DNA from: Dictyoglomus sp. NZ13-RE01
GTDB lineage: Bacteria; Dictyoglomota; Dictyoglomia; Dictyoglomales; Dictyoglomaceae
Reading direction: 5' to 3'
DNA length: 64,000 nt
Assembly: GCA_002878375.1 (NCBI GenBank)
Contig: NIRF01000009.1
Location: 1-64,000, forward strand
Every line of letters begins with the position of its first letter. Within the stretch, counting starts at the first letter, position 1. Shown here in pieces: positions 8,759 through 18,051 of this stretch. Under the pieces are notes generated by a model, which was not told the origin of the DNA, ran no database searches, and worked only from the letters and a program-made list of their open reading frames with translations. A program made the position numbers and the translations under genes.

Positions 8759-9151
8759 TTGGAAAGAAGTAAAGACTGGATGGACTCTTTTGAGGGAGAT
8801 CTTGAACATGCAAAGCATGACTTAGAGCACGGCTTTTATAACTGGGCTTGTTTTTCTGCCCAGCAATCTGCAGAGAAGGCTGTAAGGGCGGTTTTTCAAA
8901 AATTAGGAGTACAAGCGTGGGGACATTCCGTGGCGGACCTTTTGGAAGAGCTTAGCAAACAATACGAAATTCCAAAAGAGTTAAAAGATTTTGCCCTTGA
9001 GTTAGATAAAGCATATATCCCTACAAGATATCCTGATGCCCTTCCTTCGGGGTCCCCAAGGAGTAAGTATTCTAAAATTGAGGCGGAAAGGTTGATAAAT
9101 TATGCAGAAAAAATTATCAAGTTCTGTAAAGATCTTCTATCCACAATATAG
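8759..9151 (+). CDS. HEPN-domain protein (toxin-like partner of MNT nucleotidyltransferase)
   Basis: An all-helical HEPN protein of about 130 residues. I place the start at TTG 8759 (giving MERSKDWMDSF) because GCGAGGGG lies six bases upstream and family members usually begin near such a sequence. The conserved core is NWACFSAQQSAEKAVRAV, then WGHSVADLLEEL, and a C-terminal YIPTRYPDALPSGSP. HEPN proteins paired with minimal nucleotidyltransferases act as RNase-type toxins in several known systems. I do not see the canonical R-x4-6-H ribonuclease motif here, so toxicity is uncertain. The partner's start lies inside this gene's last 50 bases. Confidence 0.88.
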   Translation: MERSKDWMDSFEGDLEHAKHDLEHGFYNWACFSAQQSAEKAVRAVFQKLGVQAWGHSVADLLEELSKQYEIPKELKDFALELDKAYIPTRYPDALPSGSPRSKYSKIEAERLINYAEKIIKFCKDLLSTI

Positions 9152-9455
9152 TAAAGAAGAAGTGCTTGAAAAAATAAGAGAAGCCTTACCTCAACTTTCC
9201 GAAAATCTTCCCTTGGTTCTTGTAGTACTTTTTGGATCCTATGCAAAAGGAAATTTTACTGCCTTTAGTGATATAGACCTTCTTGTAGTCTATGAGGACC
9301 CTATACGTGAGGATGCATTTAAAATTGTGAAAAAATCTATTAGATTAAGAGGTTTGGAGCCCCATGTTTATTCTCTCAGTGAATTTAAAGAAATGGAAAA
9401 TACAATTAGTAAAATGATAGAAAATGGTGTGATTATTTTAGATAAAACAAAATAA
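9102..9455 (+). CDS. MNT-domain minimal nucleotidyltransferase (antitoxin-like)
   Basis: A 117-residue DNA polymerase beta-like nucleotidyltransferase. The catalytic motif GSYAKGNFTAFSDIDLLVV shows the GS dipeptide and the two metal-binding aspartates of SDID. In HEPN/MNT systems such a protein modifies (adenylylates) the HEPN partner and neutralises it. The ATG at 9102 overlaps the HEPN gene by 50 bases; a GTG at 9162, just after the HEPN stop, is a possible shorter start that keeps the whole catalytic domain. The pair sits directly upstream of a type I restriction locus. Confidence 0.88.
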   Translation: MQKKLSSSVKIFYPQYSKEEVLEKIREALPQLSENLPLVLVVLFGSYAKGNFTAFSDIDLLVVYEDPIREDAFKIVKKSIRLRGLEPHVYSLSEFKEMENTISKMIENGVIILDKTK

Positions 9456-9505
9456 ATGAGATATAATATAAAAATAAAGAGGCTTCTTAAAGAGTAGCGG
9501 AATTT

Positions 9506-9904
9506 ATGCAGAGAGACAATCAATTAGTTGGCAATATAGGCTTATTTTATGTTTGTTATGAGCTATCAAAAAGAGGATGGAACTGTTTACCTACAACAAG
9601 GAACGCAAAAGGAGTAGACATTGTAATTTATAGCCAAGACGCCCAAAAAAAATTAACCATTCAAGTTAAAGCTTTAACTCAACGTAGTGCAGTACCTTTT
9701 GGCTCAAATCCTCACCTAATTGCTGACTTATTAATAATTGTTAGAAATGTATTTGATAGCCCAATAGTATATATAATGAAAATAGATGAAGTAAGAGAGC
9801 GCTTACATAAGACTGAAAATAAAAAGGGAGAGGTGGCTTACTGGTTGGAATATAAAGATTATGAAGATTTCAAAGATAGATGGGAATTAATAGAAAGTAT
9901 ATGA
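9506..9904 (+). CDS. Small PD-(D/E)XK nuclease-fold protein next to the type I R-M genes
   Basis: A 132-residue protein of unknown function. The segment around residues 9-55 looks like a PD-(D/E)XK endonuclease-fold core: G-N-x-G at 9-12, helix with E19, then GVDIVIYS (D38) and IQVK (Q53-V54-K55), i.e. the D-x(n)-(E/Q)xK metal-binding pattern with Q at the usual E position. No DNA-recognition domain is visible. A TATAAT sits at 9462-9467 without a clear -35. It lies 38 bases before hsdM on the same strand, so an accessory role in defence or in restriction is likely but not shown. Confidence 0.6.
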   Translation: MQRDNQLVGNIGLFYVCYELSKRGWNCLPTTRNAKGVDIVIYSQDAQKKLTIQVKALTQRSAVPFGSNPHLIADLLIIVRNVFDSPIVYIMKIDEVRERLHKTENKKGEVAYWLEYKDYEDFKDRWELIESI

Positions 9905-9942
9905 ACAATATAACCAATGTAATTTTTAGGAGGTAAAGAAGT

Positions 9943-11472
9943 ATGAAAGAAATAGACCTAAACTTTGAAGATGAACTTTGGAGAGCTGCGGATAAACTTA
10001 GAAAAAAAGTTGAGGTTCATGAATATAAATATGTAGTACTTGGACTTATATTTCTAAGATATTTATCTTTTGCTTTTGAGGAAAGAAGAAATGAATTATT
10101 AAATAAGGAGAGAGGTTATTCTGAAGATATTAAATTACAGCTTTGTGAAGATAGAGATTTTTATTTAGCTGATAAAACTCTGTATATTCCAGAAATGGCA
10201 AGATGGGACTATATAAAAAAGAATGCGAATCAACCCAACATTGGAGAAATATTAGATAAAGCTATAGAAATACTTGAGAACGAATATCCTGATAAACTAA
10301 AGGATGTTATTCCTAAGATATACACGAGAATCAATCTTGATCATCATGATCTTTCTTATCTTATAAATCTTTTCTCTCAAATTGATTTTGGCACAGCTCA
10401 CAGAGAAAAGGATATTTTTGGAAGGATTTATGAATATTTTCTTGGGAAATTTACTGAGGCAGAAGGTAAAAAGGGTGGTGAATTTTATACTCCAAGATGT
10501 CTTACAAAACTTATTGTTGAGATTTTAGATATAAAGGGAGGAAGAATTTTTGACCCTGCTTGTGGAAGTGGGGGATTTTTTGTTTCTGCTATTGAGAAGC
10601 TGGAAAGAGAAGGAATTGATCCTTATAATCTTTCTATATATGGACAAGAATCAAAGGAATTCGTTTGGAAAATGTGTAAAATGAATCTTGTAATAAGGGG
10701 AGCTGAAGGAGATATAAGAATAGGTGATTCCTATCATGATGACAAATTTTTTGATCTAAGGGCAGATTATATAGTTTCAAATCCACCTTTTAATGATAGT
10801 GGCTGGGGAAGAGATAGAGTGAAGCCTGAAGATCCAAGATTCAAGTATGGATTACCTCCAGAGAATAATGGCAACTTTGTTTGGATTCAGCATTATATTT
10901 ATCATTTAGCTCCAAATGGAAAAGCTGGTTTCGTAATGGCAAATGGTGCACTATCAGCAGGAGGTATTGAAGGAGAGATAAGAAAAAAGATTATTGAGGA
11001 CGATTTAGTTTATGGCATAATAGCTACTCCAGCAAAACTTTTTTATACAGTATCTCTTCCTGCCTCTCTCTGGTTCTTGAGGAAATCAAAGCCTGAACAT
11101 ATGAGAGGTAAAACTTTATTTATCTATGCTAAGAACATGTATCAACCTATATCCAGAAGACAAGTTACCTTCACAGAAGAGCATATTGCAAAAATCGTTG
11201 AAAAATTTAGAATGTTTGAAAGAGGAGAATCTGAAGAAAAAATAAATGAGATTGGTTTCGCCAAGGTAGCCACTTTGGAAGAAATTGCAAAAAATGGTTA
11301 TGTTCTAACCCCAGGAAGATATGTAGGCATAAAACTTAATAACGAAGAGGATGAAACCTTTGAAGAAAAAATGCAGGCTTATTCTTCTGAATTATCAAAT
11401 CTCATTCGAGAAGAAAGAGAATTGACTGAGAAAATTAAAGAGGTTTACAAGTCCTTAGGATGGGAAATATAA
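9943..11472 (+). CDS. hsdM: Type I restriction-modification system, DNA methyltransferase subunit
   Basis: A 509-residue N6-adenine methyltransferase subunit. After the N-terminal helical HsdM domain (about 1-140), the SAM-binding motif I is DPACGSGGFFV (about 204-214) and the catalytic motif IV is NPPF (about 281-284). GGEFYTPRCLTKLIVEIL is a typical HsdM segment just before the catalytic domain. AGGAGGTAAAGA precedes the ATG. It forms an M2S complex with the HsdS encoded 23 bases downstream, methylating host DNA, and works with HsdR for cleavage. Confidence 0.95.
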   Translation: MKEIDLNFEDELWRAADKLRKKVEVHEYKYVVLGLIFLRYLSFAFEERRNELLNKERGYSEDIKLQLCEDRDFYLADKTLYIPEMARWDYIKKNANQPNIGEILDKAIEILENEYPDKLKDVIPKIYTRINLDHHDLSYLINLFSQIDFGTAHREKDIFGRIYEYFLGKFTEAEGKKGGEFYTPRCLTKLIVEILDIKGGRIFDPACGSGGFFVSAIEKLEREGIDPYNLSIYGQESKEFVWKMCKMNLVIRGAEGDIRIGDSYHDDKFFDLRADYIVSNPPFNDSGWGRDRVKPEDPRFKYGLPPENNGNFVWIQHYIYHLAPNGKAGFVMANGALSAGGIEGEIRKKIIEDDLVYGIIATPAKLFYTVSLPASLWFLRKSKPEHMRGKTLFIYAKNMYQPISRRQVTFTEEHIAKIVEKFRMFERGESEEKINEIGFAKVATLEEIAKNGYVLTPGRYVGIKLNNEEDETFEEKMQAYSSELSNLIREERELTEKIKEVYKSLGWEI

Positions 11473-11495
11473 TGAGATAATTTGAGGTAATAACT

Positions 11496-12785
11496 ATGCT
11501 TAAATTCAGATGGGAAACAGAATTTAAGGAGACGGAGATTGGAGAGATACCGAAGGATTGGGAAGTGAAGAGGCTGGGGGATATTGCAAATATATCAACT
11601 GGGGGAACACCATCAAGAAAAGTAAAAAAATATTGGGGTGGTGAGATAAATTGGCTAAAAAGTCAAGAAGTAAACGATAATTATATATATGACACAGAAG
11701 AAAAAATTACAGAAGAGGGTAGAAGAAATAGTAACGCAAAAAGAATTTATCCACCTGGAACTTTGATTCTAGCAATATATGCCGCCCCAACAGCTGGTAG
11801 AGTCGGAATTCTAAAAACATATTCAACAATCAATCAGGCACTAGCTGCTTTAGAATCAGAATGTAACGAATTTTTGTTTTATTCTTTTATTGGGAATAGA
11901 GAAAGGTTATTATTATTTGCATCAGGAGCTGCACAACAAAATTTGAATTTAGATTTGATTAGGGACTTTGCCATTCCTTTTCCTCCCCTCCCCGAGCAAT
12001 CCCGCATTGCTACCGTTTTATCGTGGTTTGATGAGCTTATTGAGAATAAAAAGCGTCAGAATGAGATTTTGGAAAAGACCGCGATGGCGATTTTTAAATC
12101 CTGGTTCATCGACTTTGAGCATTTTAAAGATGAAGAGTTTGTTTATAATGAAGATTTGGGAAAGGAGATACCTAAGGGGTGGGAAGTGAGAAGGTTGGGG
12201 GAGGTGGCAGAAATAATAAGAGGTGTTTCATTTCAACAAGATGAAAGTTCTTTCGAGTATTTTCCAAAATCTGTGCCTATGATCAGAGCGAATAATATTA
12301 TGGATAACAAAAGTATTGATTTCAGAGATTTAATGTTTATTCCTTCACATAAAGTTCCGGAATTCAAAAAACTTAGGGAAAAAGACATAATTATGGTAGG
12401 ATCTAATGGAAATCCTAGTTTGGTCGGTAAGTTTGCTGTTTTTGTTGAAAACCCAGATTTTCCCGAAATTTCATTTGGTTCATTTATGTATTGTATTAGA
12501 ACAAGATTTGACTATATTTTTTCAAATCTTAACTCAGATTATTTTAAAGAATTCCTTTCATCCGTGGTTTCTGGTACAAATATTTCAAATTTAAAAAAAT
12601 CCGACCTTGAAAACTATAAACTTTTATTCCCTCCTTTACCCATTCTCCAACGCTACCACTCCCTCGTTGAGCCTCTCTTTCAAAAAATTATCCTCAATCA
12701 AAAGCAAATTATGATTTTGAGGAAAATTAGGGATACCCTCTTGCCTCTGCTGGTTTTTGGAAAATTAAGAGTGGAGGAGATATAA
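11496..12785 (+). CDS. hsdS: Type I restriction-modification system, specificity subunit
   Basis: A 429-residue HsdS with two target-recognition domains (about 15-150 and 225-360), each followed by a conserved helical spacer. Both domains begin with the same kind of entry, IPKDWEVKRLGD and IPKGWEVRRLGE, and end in FPPLPEQSRIATVL and FPPLPILQRYHSLV. The spacer DNA (about 11970-12230) is visibly more G+C-rich and uses different codons from the AT-rich recognition domains, which suggests exchange of domains by recombination. The two domains set a bipartite recognition sequence that cannot be read from the protein. Confidence 0.94.
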   Translation: MLKFRWETEFKETEIGEIPKDWEVKRLGDIANISTGGTPSRKVKKYWGGEINWLKSQEVNDNYIYDTEEKITEEGRRNSNAKRIYPPGTLILAIYAAPTAGRVGILKTYSTINQALAALESECNEFLFYSFIGNRERLLLFASGAAQQNLNLDLIRDFAIPFPPLPEQSRIATVLSWFDELIENKKRQNEILEKTAMAIFKSWFIDFEHFKDEEFVYNEDLGKEIPKGWEVRRLGEVAEIIRGVSFQQDESSFEYFPKSVPMIRANNIMDNKSIDFRDLMFIPSHKVPEFKKLREKDIIMVGSNGNPSLVGKFAVFVENPDFPEISFGSFMYCIRTRFDYIFSNLNSDYFKEFLSSVVSGTNISNLKKSDLENYKLLFPPLPILQRYHSLVEPLFQKIILNQKQIMILRKIRDTLLPLLVFGKLRVEEI

Positions 12786-12788
12786 AAT

Positions 12789-15700
12789 ATGAAAGCAAAA
12801 CTTACTGAAGACTATCTCGTTGAGCAGTCAGTTATAAACTGGTTGAAAGAGCTTAGCTATGGTTATATTCACGGCTCACAATTAAACCCTGAAAGTGGAG
12901 AAAGGGAATCCTACAGGGATGTCATTCTCAAAAGGCGCTTTATTAATGCTATAAAGAAAATCAATCCATGGCTTGATGACCTTTTAGCTGAAGAGGTATA
13001 TAAAAAAGTAACTCATCTTGAGCATCCAGATTTTGTAGTAAAAGGGAAGCAATTTTACGAATTATTAACCAATGGTGTAAAACTCACCTATAAAGAGGGA
13101 AAAGAAGAAAAAACAAGGCTTGTAAAATTAATTGATTTTGAAAATCCGGATAATAATGAGTTTATAGTCGCTAATCAATTTACAGTTGAGTATCAGTATG
13201 AAAAAGAAATGTATAGAAGACCTGATATAGTCATATTCATAAATGGTTTACCAGTCGCAGTATTTGAACTTAAAAGCTTTAATGCCAATGAAACTGCAAA
13301 ATCTGCCTTCAATGATCATAAAATGAAAATGAAGGATATTCCCCAATTATATGCTTATGCCCAAATCCTTGTTGTGAGTGATGGCTTTGAAACCAAATAT
13401 GGTTCTCCTACAAGTGATTGGGATAGATTTTTTGTGTGGGAAGGTATATTAAGTGATGATGATGTTGTAGTAAGGGAAATTGAGGAAGGTCAATTTGAAT
13501 ATTTCTATAAAAATCAGAAAATGACTTCGCTCGAAGTTCTTTTAAAAGGTCTTTTCAGGAAGGAGCATTTATTGGAATATATTGAAGATTTTATACTCTA
13601 TGATAAAACCGGAGAAACATATGAGAAAAAGATAGCAATATTCCATCAGTTCTATACAGTTAAAAAAGCTATAGAAAGGACCAAAAATTGTGTTCTCGAG
13701 GGGAAAAGTCCAGAAGATAGAAGAATTGGGGTAGTATGGCATACTCAAGGTTCTGGAAAATCTCTTACTATGCTCTTTTATGCCAGAAAAGCATTAAAGA
13801 TAAAAGAATTTGAAAATCCATTATTACTTTTTATAACCGATAGAAGAAATCTTGACGAACAACTTTATGATCTTTTCTCTTTTATGCATGTAAATCGTGC
13901 GGAAAGTATAAAAGATCTTCAAGAGTTAATTAAAACATCTGCAGGAGGAATAATCTTTACAACTATTCAAAAATTCAGTACAGGAAAAAGTGAAGAGTAT
14001 CCTTTACTCACAGAAAGAAGAAATGTCATTGTAATTGCAGATGAAGCCCATAGAAGCCAGTATAGAGAACTTGCTCGAAACTTAAGAAAAGCCATCCCCA
14101 ATGCATCATTTATGGGGTTTACTGCTACACCAATAGAACTTCAGGATAGGGATACATATCTTGTCTTTGGTGAACCTATAAGTATCTATTCTATGGATAG
14201 AGCAAAAAGGCATAAAGTAGTTGTCCCTATATATTACGAGGCAAGGCTTTCAAAACTTCATTTGACAAATGAATTTATAGATGATGAATTCGAAGAAATA
14301 TCAGAATTTATGGATGAACAAGAGAAAGAAGCTGTTAAAAGAAAATATGCAAAACTTGAGAAATTAATTTTGAATCCTGAGAGATTAAAAGAGATTGCAA
14401 GAGATATAGTAGAACATTTCCATAAGAGAGAACAAGAAATGGAAGGAAAGGCGATGGTAGTTACCATATCGAGACAAGTTGCAATAAAACTTTACGAGGA
14501 GATAATAAAACTACCTAATGCACCCTCTGTGGCTGTTGTAATTTCTGGAAGTAAGTATAAAGATCCAGAAGAGTTCTGGCCCCATTTAAGGAATAAACAT
14601 GAACTTGAGGAACTTCTAAATAATTTCAAAAATCCAAAGAAGGACCCTAAGATGGTAATAGTAGTTGATATGCTTTTGACAGGTTTTGATGTTCCTTGCC
14701 TACACACTATGTATTTTGATAAACCTATGAAGGACCATTCTTTAGTTCAAGCTATAGCAAGGGTAAATAGGGTATTTAAAGATAAACCAGGGGGATTAAT
14801 TGTTGACTATATAGGGATAGCAGATAATTTGAGAAAGTCCTTAAGTAAATACACTATTGAGGCTATAAAGGAAGTGCTTACAGATATAAATGAGGTACTC
14901 ACTTTACTTAAGGAAAAATATGACATAATTTCTTCTATTTTTAATGGAATAGATTATAAAGGATGGAGAAAACTTAGCCCAGAGGAGCTCTCAAGACTAA
15001 CAACGATTGCATATAACAAAATTGCAAGTGATGATAAAAAAGATATGTTTATAAAAAACTTTATAGCACTTAAAAAGCTTTATTTACTCGCAAGTCCTCA
15101 TCCTGAAACATATAAAATAAAGGACGATATTATGTTTTTTGAAATGATTAAAAAAATGATAGTAAAGTATTCAACTGCTAAAACCAGAGAAATTTCAAGA
15201 GATTTAGAATATGAGATTAATTTACTTATTTCCAAGAGTATTTCTGCAGAGGAACCAATAGATATTTTTACATTTCTTGGTAAAGAAAAACCAGAAATTT
15301 CTATTTTAGATGAAGAATTTTTAGAACAATTTAAGAATATGGAATATAAAAATTATGCTGCAGATTTGTTAATGAAGATAATTAATGACGAATTAAGAGT
15401 AAGATTGAGAAGAAATCCCTTCCGATATAAATCCCTTTATGAACTTCTTGAAAAATTAATTGATAATTATAATGTTAGGTTAATAACAACCACCGATGTT
15501 ATAGAAAAACTAATAGAGATAGCTCGTGAAATTAGAAAAAAGCAAGAAGAAGGTAAAAAACTGGATTTAACTGAAGAGGAACTTGCCTTCTATGATCTTT
15601 TATCTTCTAAAGAAAAGATTTTTAATAATTATGAAGAGATAAAAAATATAGCAAAATTGATTGTGGATAAGCTTGGTAATTTTGTAAAAGTAACGGACTG

Positions 15701-15848
15701 GAATAGGAAAGAATTTATAAAAGCTAAAATAAGAGCTGAGCTTAAAGAAATTTTATTAAATACTATAGGCTCTCGCATGTCCTACCAGGAAATTAATAAT
15801 CTTACCTCGCAAATGCTCTCTCAGGCTGAAGAATTATGGAGTGCCTAA
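12789..15848 (+). CDS. hsdR: Type I restriction-modification system, restriction (translocase/nuclease) subunit
   Basis: A 1019-residue HsdR. The N-terminal nuclease carries RPDIVIFINGLPVAVFELKS (about 145-163) with the PD...ELK catalytic triad. The SF2 translocase shows Walker A HTQGSGKS (about 317-324), the DEAH box ADEAHRS (about 416) and GFTATP (about 443). The long C-terminal helical region contacts the methylase complex. Three bases separate it from hsdS, so hsdM-S-R form one operon. All key motifs are intact, so the enzyme should be active. It restricts unmodified foreign DNA. Confidence 0.95.
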   Translation: MKAKLTEDYLVEQSVINWLKELSYGYIHGSQLNPESGERESYRDVILKRRFINAIKKINPWLDDLLAEEVYKKVTHLEHPDFVVKGKQFYELLTNGVKLTYKEGKEEKTRLVKLIDFENPDNNEFIVANQFTVEYQYEKEMYRRPDIVIFINGLPVAVFELKSFNANETAKSAFNDHKMKMKDIPQLYAYAQILVVSDGFETKYGSPTSDWDRFFVWEGILSDDDVVVREIEEGQFEYFYKNQKMTSLEVLLKGLFRKEHLLEYIEDFILYDKTGETYEKKIAIFHQFYTVKKAIERTKNCVLEGKSPEDRRIGVVWHTQGSGKSLTMLFYARKALKIKEFENPLLLFITDRRNLDEQLYDLFSFMHVNRAESIKDLQELIKTSAGGIIFTTIQKFSTGKSEEYPLLTERRNVIVIADEAHRSQYRELARNLRKAIPNASFMGFTATPIELQDRDTYLVFGEPISIYSMDRAKRHKVVVPIYYEARLSKLHLTNEFIDDEFEEISEFMDEQEKEAVKRKYAKLEKLILNPERLKEIARDIVEHFHKREQEMEGKAMVVTISRQVAIKLYEEIIKLPNAPSVAVVISGSKYKDPEEFWPHLRNKHELEELLNNFKNPKKDPKMVIVVDMLLTGFDVPCLHTMYFDKPMKDHSLVQAIARVNRVFKDKPGGLIVDYIGIADNLRKSLSKYTIEAIKEVLTDINEVLTLLKEKYDIISSIFNGIDYKGWRKLSPEELSRLTTIAYNKIASDDKKDMFIKNFIALKKLYLLASPHPETYKIKDDIMFFEMIKKMIVKYSTAKTREISRDLEYEINLLISKSISAEEPIDIFTFLGKEKPEISILDEEFLEQFKNMEYKNYAADLLMKIINDELRVRLRRNPFRYKSLYELLEKLIDNYNVRLITTTDVIEKLIEIAREIRKKQEEGKKLDLTEEELAFYDLLSSKEKIFNNYEEIKNIAKLIVDKLGNFVKVTDWNRKEFIKAKIRAELKEILLNTIGSRMSYQEINNLTSQMLSQAEELWSA

Positions 15849-15905
15849 GCTCAAAATAATGAAGGTTTTTGAAATAATTTTGAGGTGGACTCCTGGAGGT
15901 GGAGA

Positions 15906-17129
15906 ATGGGTAAATATATAAAATTATTAATCATTCTTTTTGTTACCATCTCCTTATTAATTAAGCCTATTCTTGGATGCACTATCTTTTATATCTTAGA
16001 TAAAAATGGGAATGTGCTTGTAGGAAGAAATTTTGATTCTGAAGGGAAGGGAGGAAGGATATGGTTTATTCCTCCTGAGGATAAAGATAATGGTATGGCA
16101 ATCATAGAACAGCTGGGAGTAGACATGCCCTATGAGGGAATAAATGATAAAGGTTTATTTATAGGTATATCCGCAGTTCCCAATACTCATACGCCCTTTT
16201 CTCCTTTTAAGCCTATAAGGATAAGTTTAGAGATGGTGAAATTGGTTTTGGCAAAGGCTAAATCTGTAGATGAGGCATTAAGCATATTCCCTAAATATTC
16301 TGTAGTGTTTGGGGTTTTATTTGGAAATCCCATTATTCACTACATGATTGTTGATAAAGATGGAAATTCCGCTATAGTGGAATATGTTGAGAATAAGATG
16401 GTTATAATAAAAGATCCTTTGAAATCACAAATTATGACGAACCATTTTATATCAAGACCAGATATAAAGCCAGATAATGAAACATCCTTTGAAAGATATA
16501 ATATAGTTAAGGAGAATTTAGATAAAACCTTTAATGTAGAGGATGTAAAAGATCTATTGAGAAGAGTGCGCCAAAATACTACTTTGTGGTCAAATGTTTA
16601 TGATCTTAATAATAAAACTATTTATATAACCTATAGAGATTCAGATACGGAAGTTTTTAATCTTCATGATGAGCTATCAAAGGGAAAACATAGATATGAT
16701 CTTGAAAGTCTAAAAGATAGGAAATCCTTAGAATATATTGAGAGTAAATCTAAAGTAATCTTAAGACCCCATTGGGGATATGGATATAGGGATGGGATAG
16801 AAGTTTCCCACCAGGGAATAAGGCTTTTAATTCCCATGGATATTTCAAAAAGATATGGCTTTGAATTTACAAAATTTGGAAGTCTTTTTTCTTTTGGTAT
16901 TGTATTAGAGAGAAGGTTTAATGAGCTATTTAATACCTCCATAGGAGTTTTAGATTATTTTGATTCTCAAGAGAGCAAAAGTAGTTCCTTGGGATTCGTA
17001 TTAAACTTGGGCTGGGAGCCCGACAACCATATACCCTTTAAGCCCTTTTTGACCTATAGGCTTGATATAATTTTTAGGGATATAAGATTAATAAATTCTG
17101 TAAGTACAGGATTTAGCTTTGAGTTTTGA
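15906..17129 (+). CDS. Exported N-terminal-nucleophile amide hydrolase (choloylglycine hydrolase-like) with an unusual C-terminal region
   Basis: A 407-residue protein starting at ATG 15906, five bases after GGAGGT; an earlier GTG (15885) lacks such a site. Residues 1-24 are a signal peptide ending ILG, and cleavage would expose C25 as the N-terminal nucleophile. C25 is followed by TIFYILDKNGNVLVGRNFD, the signature of linear amide hydrolases (penicillin V acylase/bile salt hydrolase or acyl-CoA:6-APA type). The hydrolase domain ends near residue 230. The last 100 or so residues look like amphipathic beta strands and the chain ends in GFSFEF, as outer-membrane barrel strands do. The natural amide substrate is unknown. 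The next gene, psuK, starts inside its last codons. Confidence 0.75.
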   Translation: MGKYIKLLIILFVTISLLIKPILGCTIFYILDKNGNVLVGRNFDSEGKGGRIWFIPPEDKDNGMAIIEQLGVDMPYEGINDKGLFIGISAVPNTHTPFSPFKPIRISLEMVKLVLAKAKSVDEALSIFPKYSVVFGVLFGNPIIHYMIVDKDGNSAIVEYVENKMVIIKDPLKSQIMTNHFISRPDIKPDNETSFERYNIVKENLDKTFNVEDVKDLLRRVRQNTTLWSNVYDLNNKTIYITYRDSDTEVFNLHDELSKGKHRYDLESLKDRKSLEYIESKSKVILRPHWGYGYRDGIEVSHQGIRLLIPMDISKRYGFEFTKFGSLFSFGIVLERRFNELFNTSIGVLDYFDSQESKSSSLGFVLNLGWEPDNHIPFKPFLTYRLDIIFRDIRLINSVSTGFSFEF

Positions 17130-18051
17130 AGGAAAAAGAGATTATATTACCGTTATAGGGGGAGCCAATGTTGATATTAAGGGGAGAAGTTTTGATGTAC
17201 TGAAGATGGGTACATCAAATCCAGGCGCCATTAATATCTCTCCAGGAGGGGTAGGAAGAAATATTGCCCATAATCTATCTTTGCTCAATATTCCAGTTAT
17301 ACTGCTAACTTGTATAGGGAAGGATCTTTTTGGAAGGATGGTATATGAGGAGACGGAAAAAGCCAAGGTAAATATGGAGCATGTGAAGGTATCAAAAGAA
17401 AGAACAGGGGTTTATCTTGCTATACTAAACGAAAAGGGAGAGATGGAGGTTGCACTTTCTGACATGAGAATCTTAGAAGAAGTTGACCTTTCATATATAG
17501 AAGAAAAAATGGATGTAATTAAAGGAAGTAAAATTGTAGTATTAGATACAAATTTAAATACCAATATTATTGAACTTGTTGTAAATCTTTGTAATGATAG
17601 AAATATTCCTGTTGTTGTAGATCCTGTATCTTATGAAAAAGCAAAAAAGATAAAAGGTTTAGTCCATAAAATTGATTATTTAATTCCTAATAAAAGGGAG
17701 CTTTTTTCAATTGTAAATAATGAAAGGGAGGATATAATAACCGCGGTGCATGAATTGAAAAGTATGGGAGCAAAAGAAGTAATTGTTAAATTAGGTGAAA
17801 AAGGTATTTTTGTCTCATCAGAAAATGAATTTATCCCTCCCATACCTTATAACGTGGTTGATGTAACGGGAGCAGGTGACTCTTTCACTGCTGGATTTAC
17901 CTATGGAGTTTATCATGGATATGCCATTAGGGAAGCTGTAATGTTTGGGCTTGCTGTATCCGCCCTTACTATATCCACTCCCTATTCTGTTTATCCAGAG
18001 CTTTCTGAGGAAAAAATTAAAAAATTTTTAGGAGAGGTATTTGAAAGATGA
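17119..18051 (+). CDS. psuK: PfkB-family carbohydrate kinase, probable pseudouridine kinase
   Basis: A 310-residue ribokinase-type kinase. The N-terminal substrate signature is SPGGVGRNIAHNLSLL (about 42-57) and the C-terminal ATP/catalytic motif is DVTGAGDSFTAGF (about 249-261) with the catalytic aspartate in GAGD. The immediate partner, overlapping by four bases, is psuG, which makes pseudouridine the likely substrate. The best start is TTG 17119, overlapping the upstream hydrolase gene by eleven bases; no ATG is available before the conserved ITVIGGANVD. The kinase phosphorylates pseudouridine to pseudouridine 5'-phosphate. Confidence 0.85.
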   Translation: MSFEGKRDYITVIGGANVDIKGRSFDVLKMGTSNPGAINISPGGVGRNIAHNLSLLNIPVILLTCIGKDLFGRMVYEETEKAKVNMEHVKVSKERTGVYLAILNEKGEMEVALSDMRILEEVDLSYIEEKMDVIKGSKIVVLDTNLNTNIIELVVNLCNDRNIPVVVDPVSYEKAKKIKGLVHKIDYLIPNKRELFSIVNNEREDIITAVHELKSMGAKEVIVKLGEKGIFVSSENEFIPPIPYNVVDVTGAGDSFTAGFTYGVYHGYAIREAVMFGLAVSALTISTPYSVYPELSEEKIKKFLGEVFER

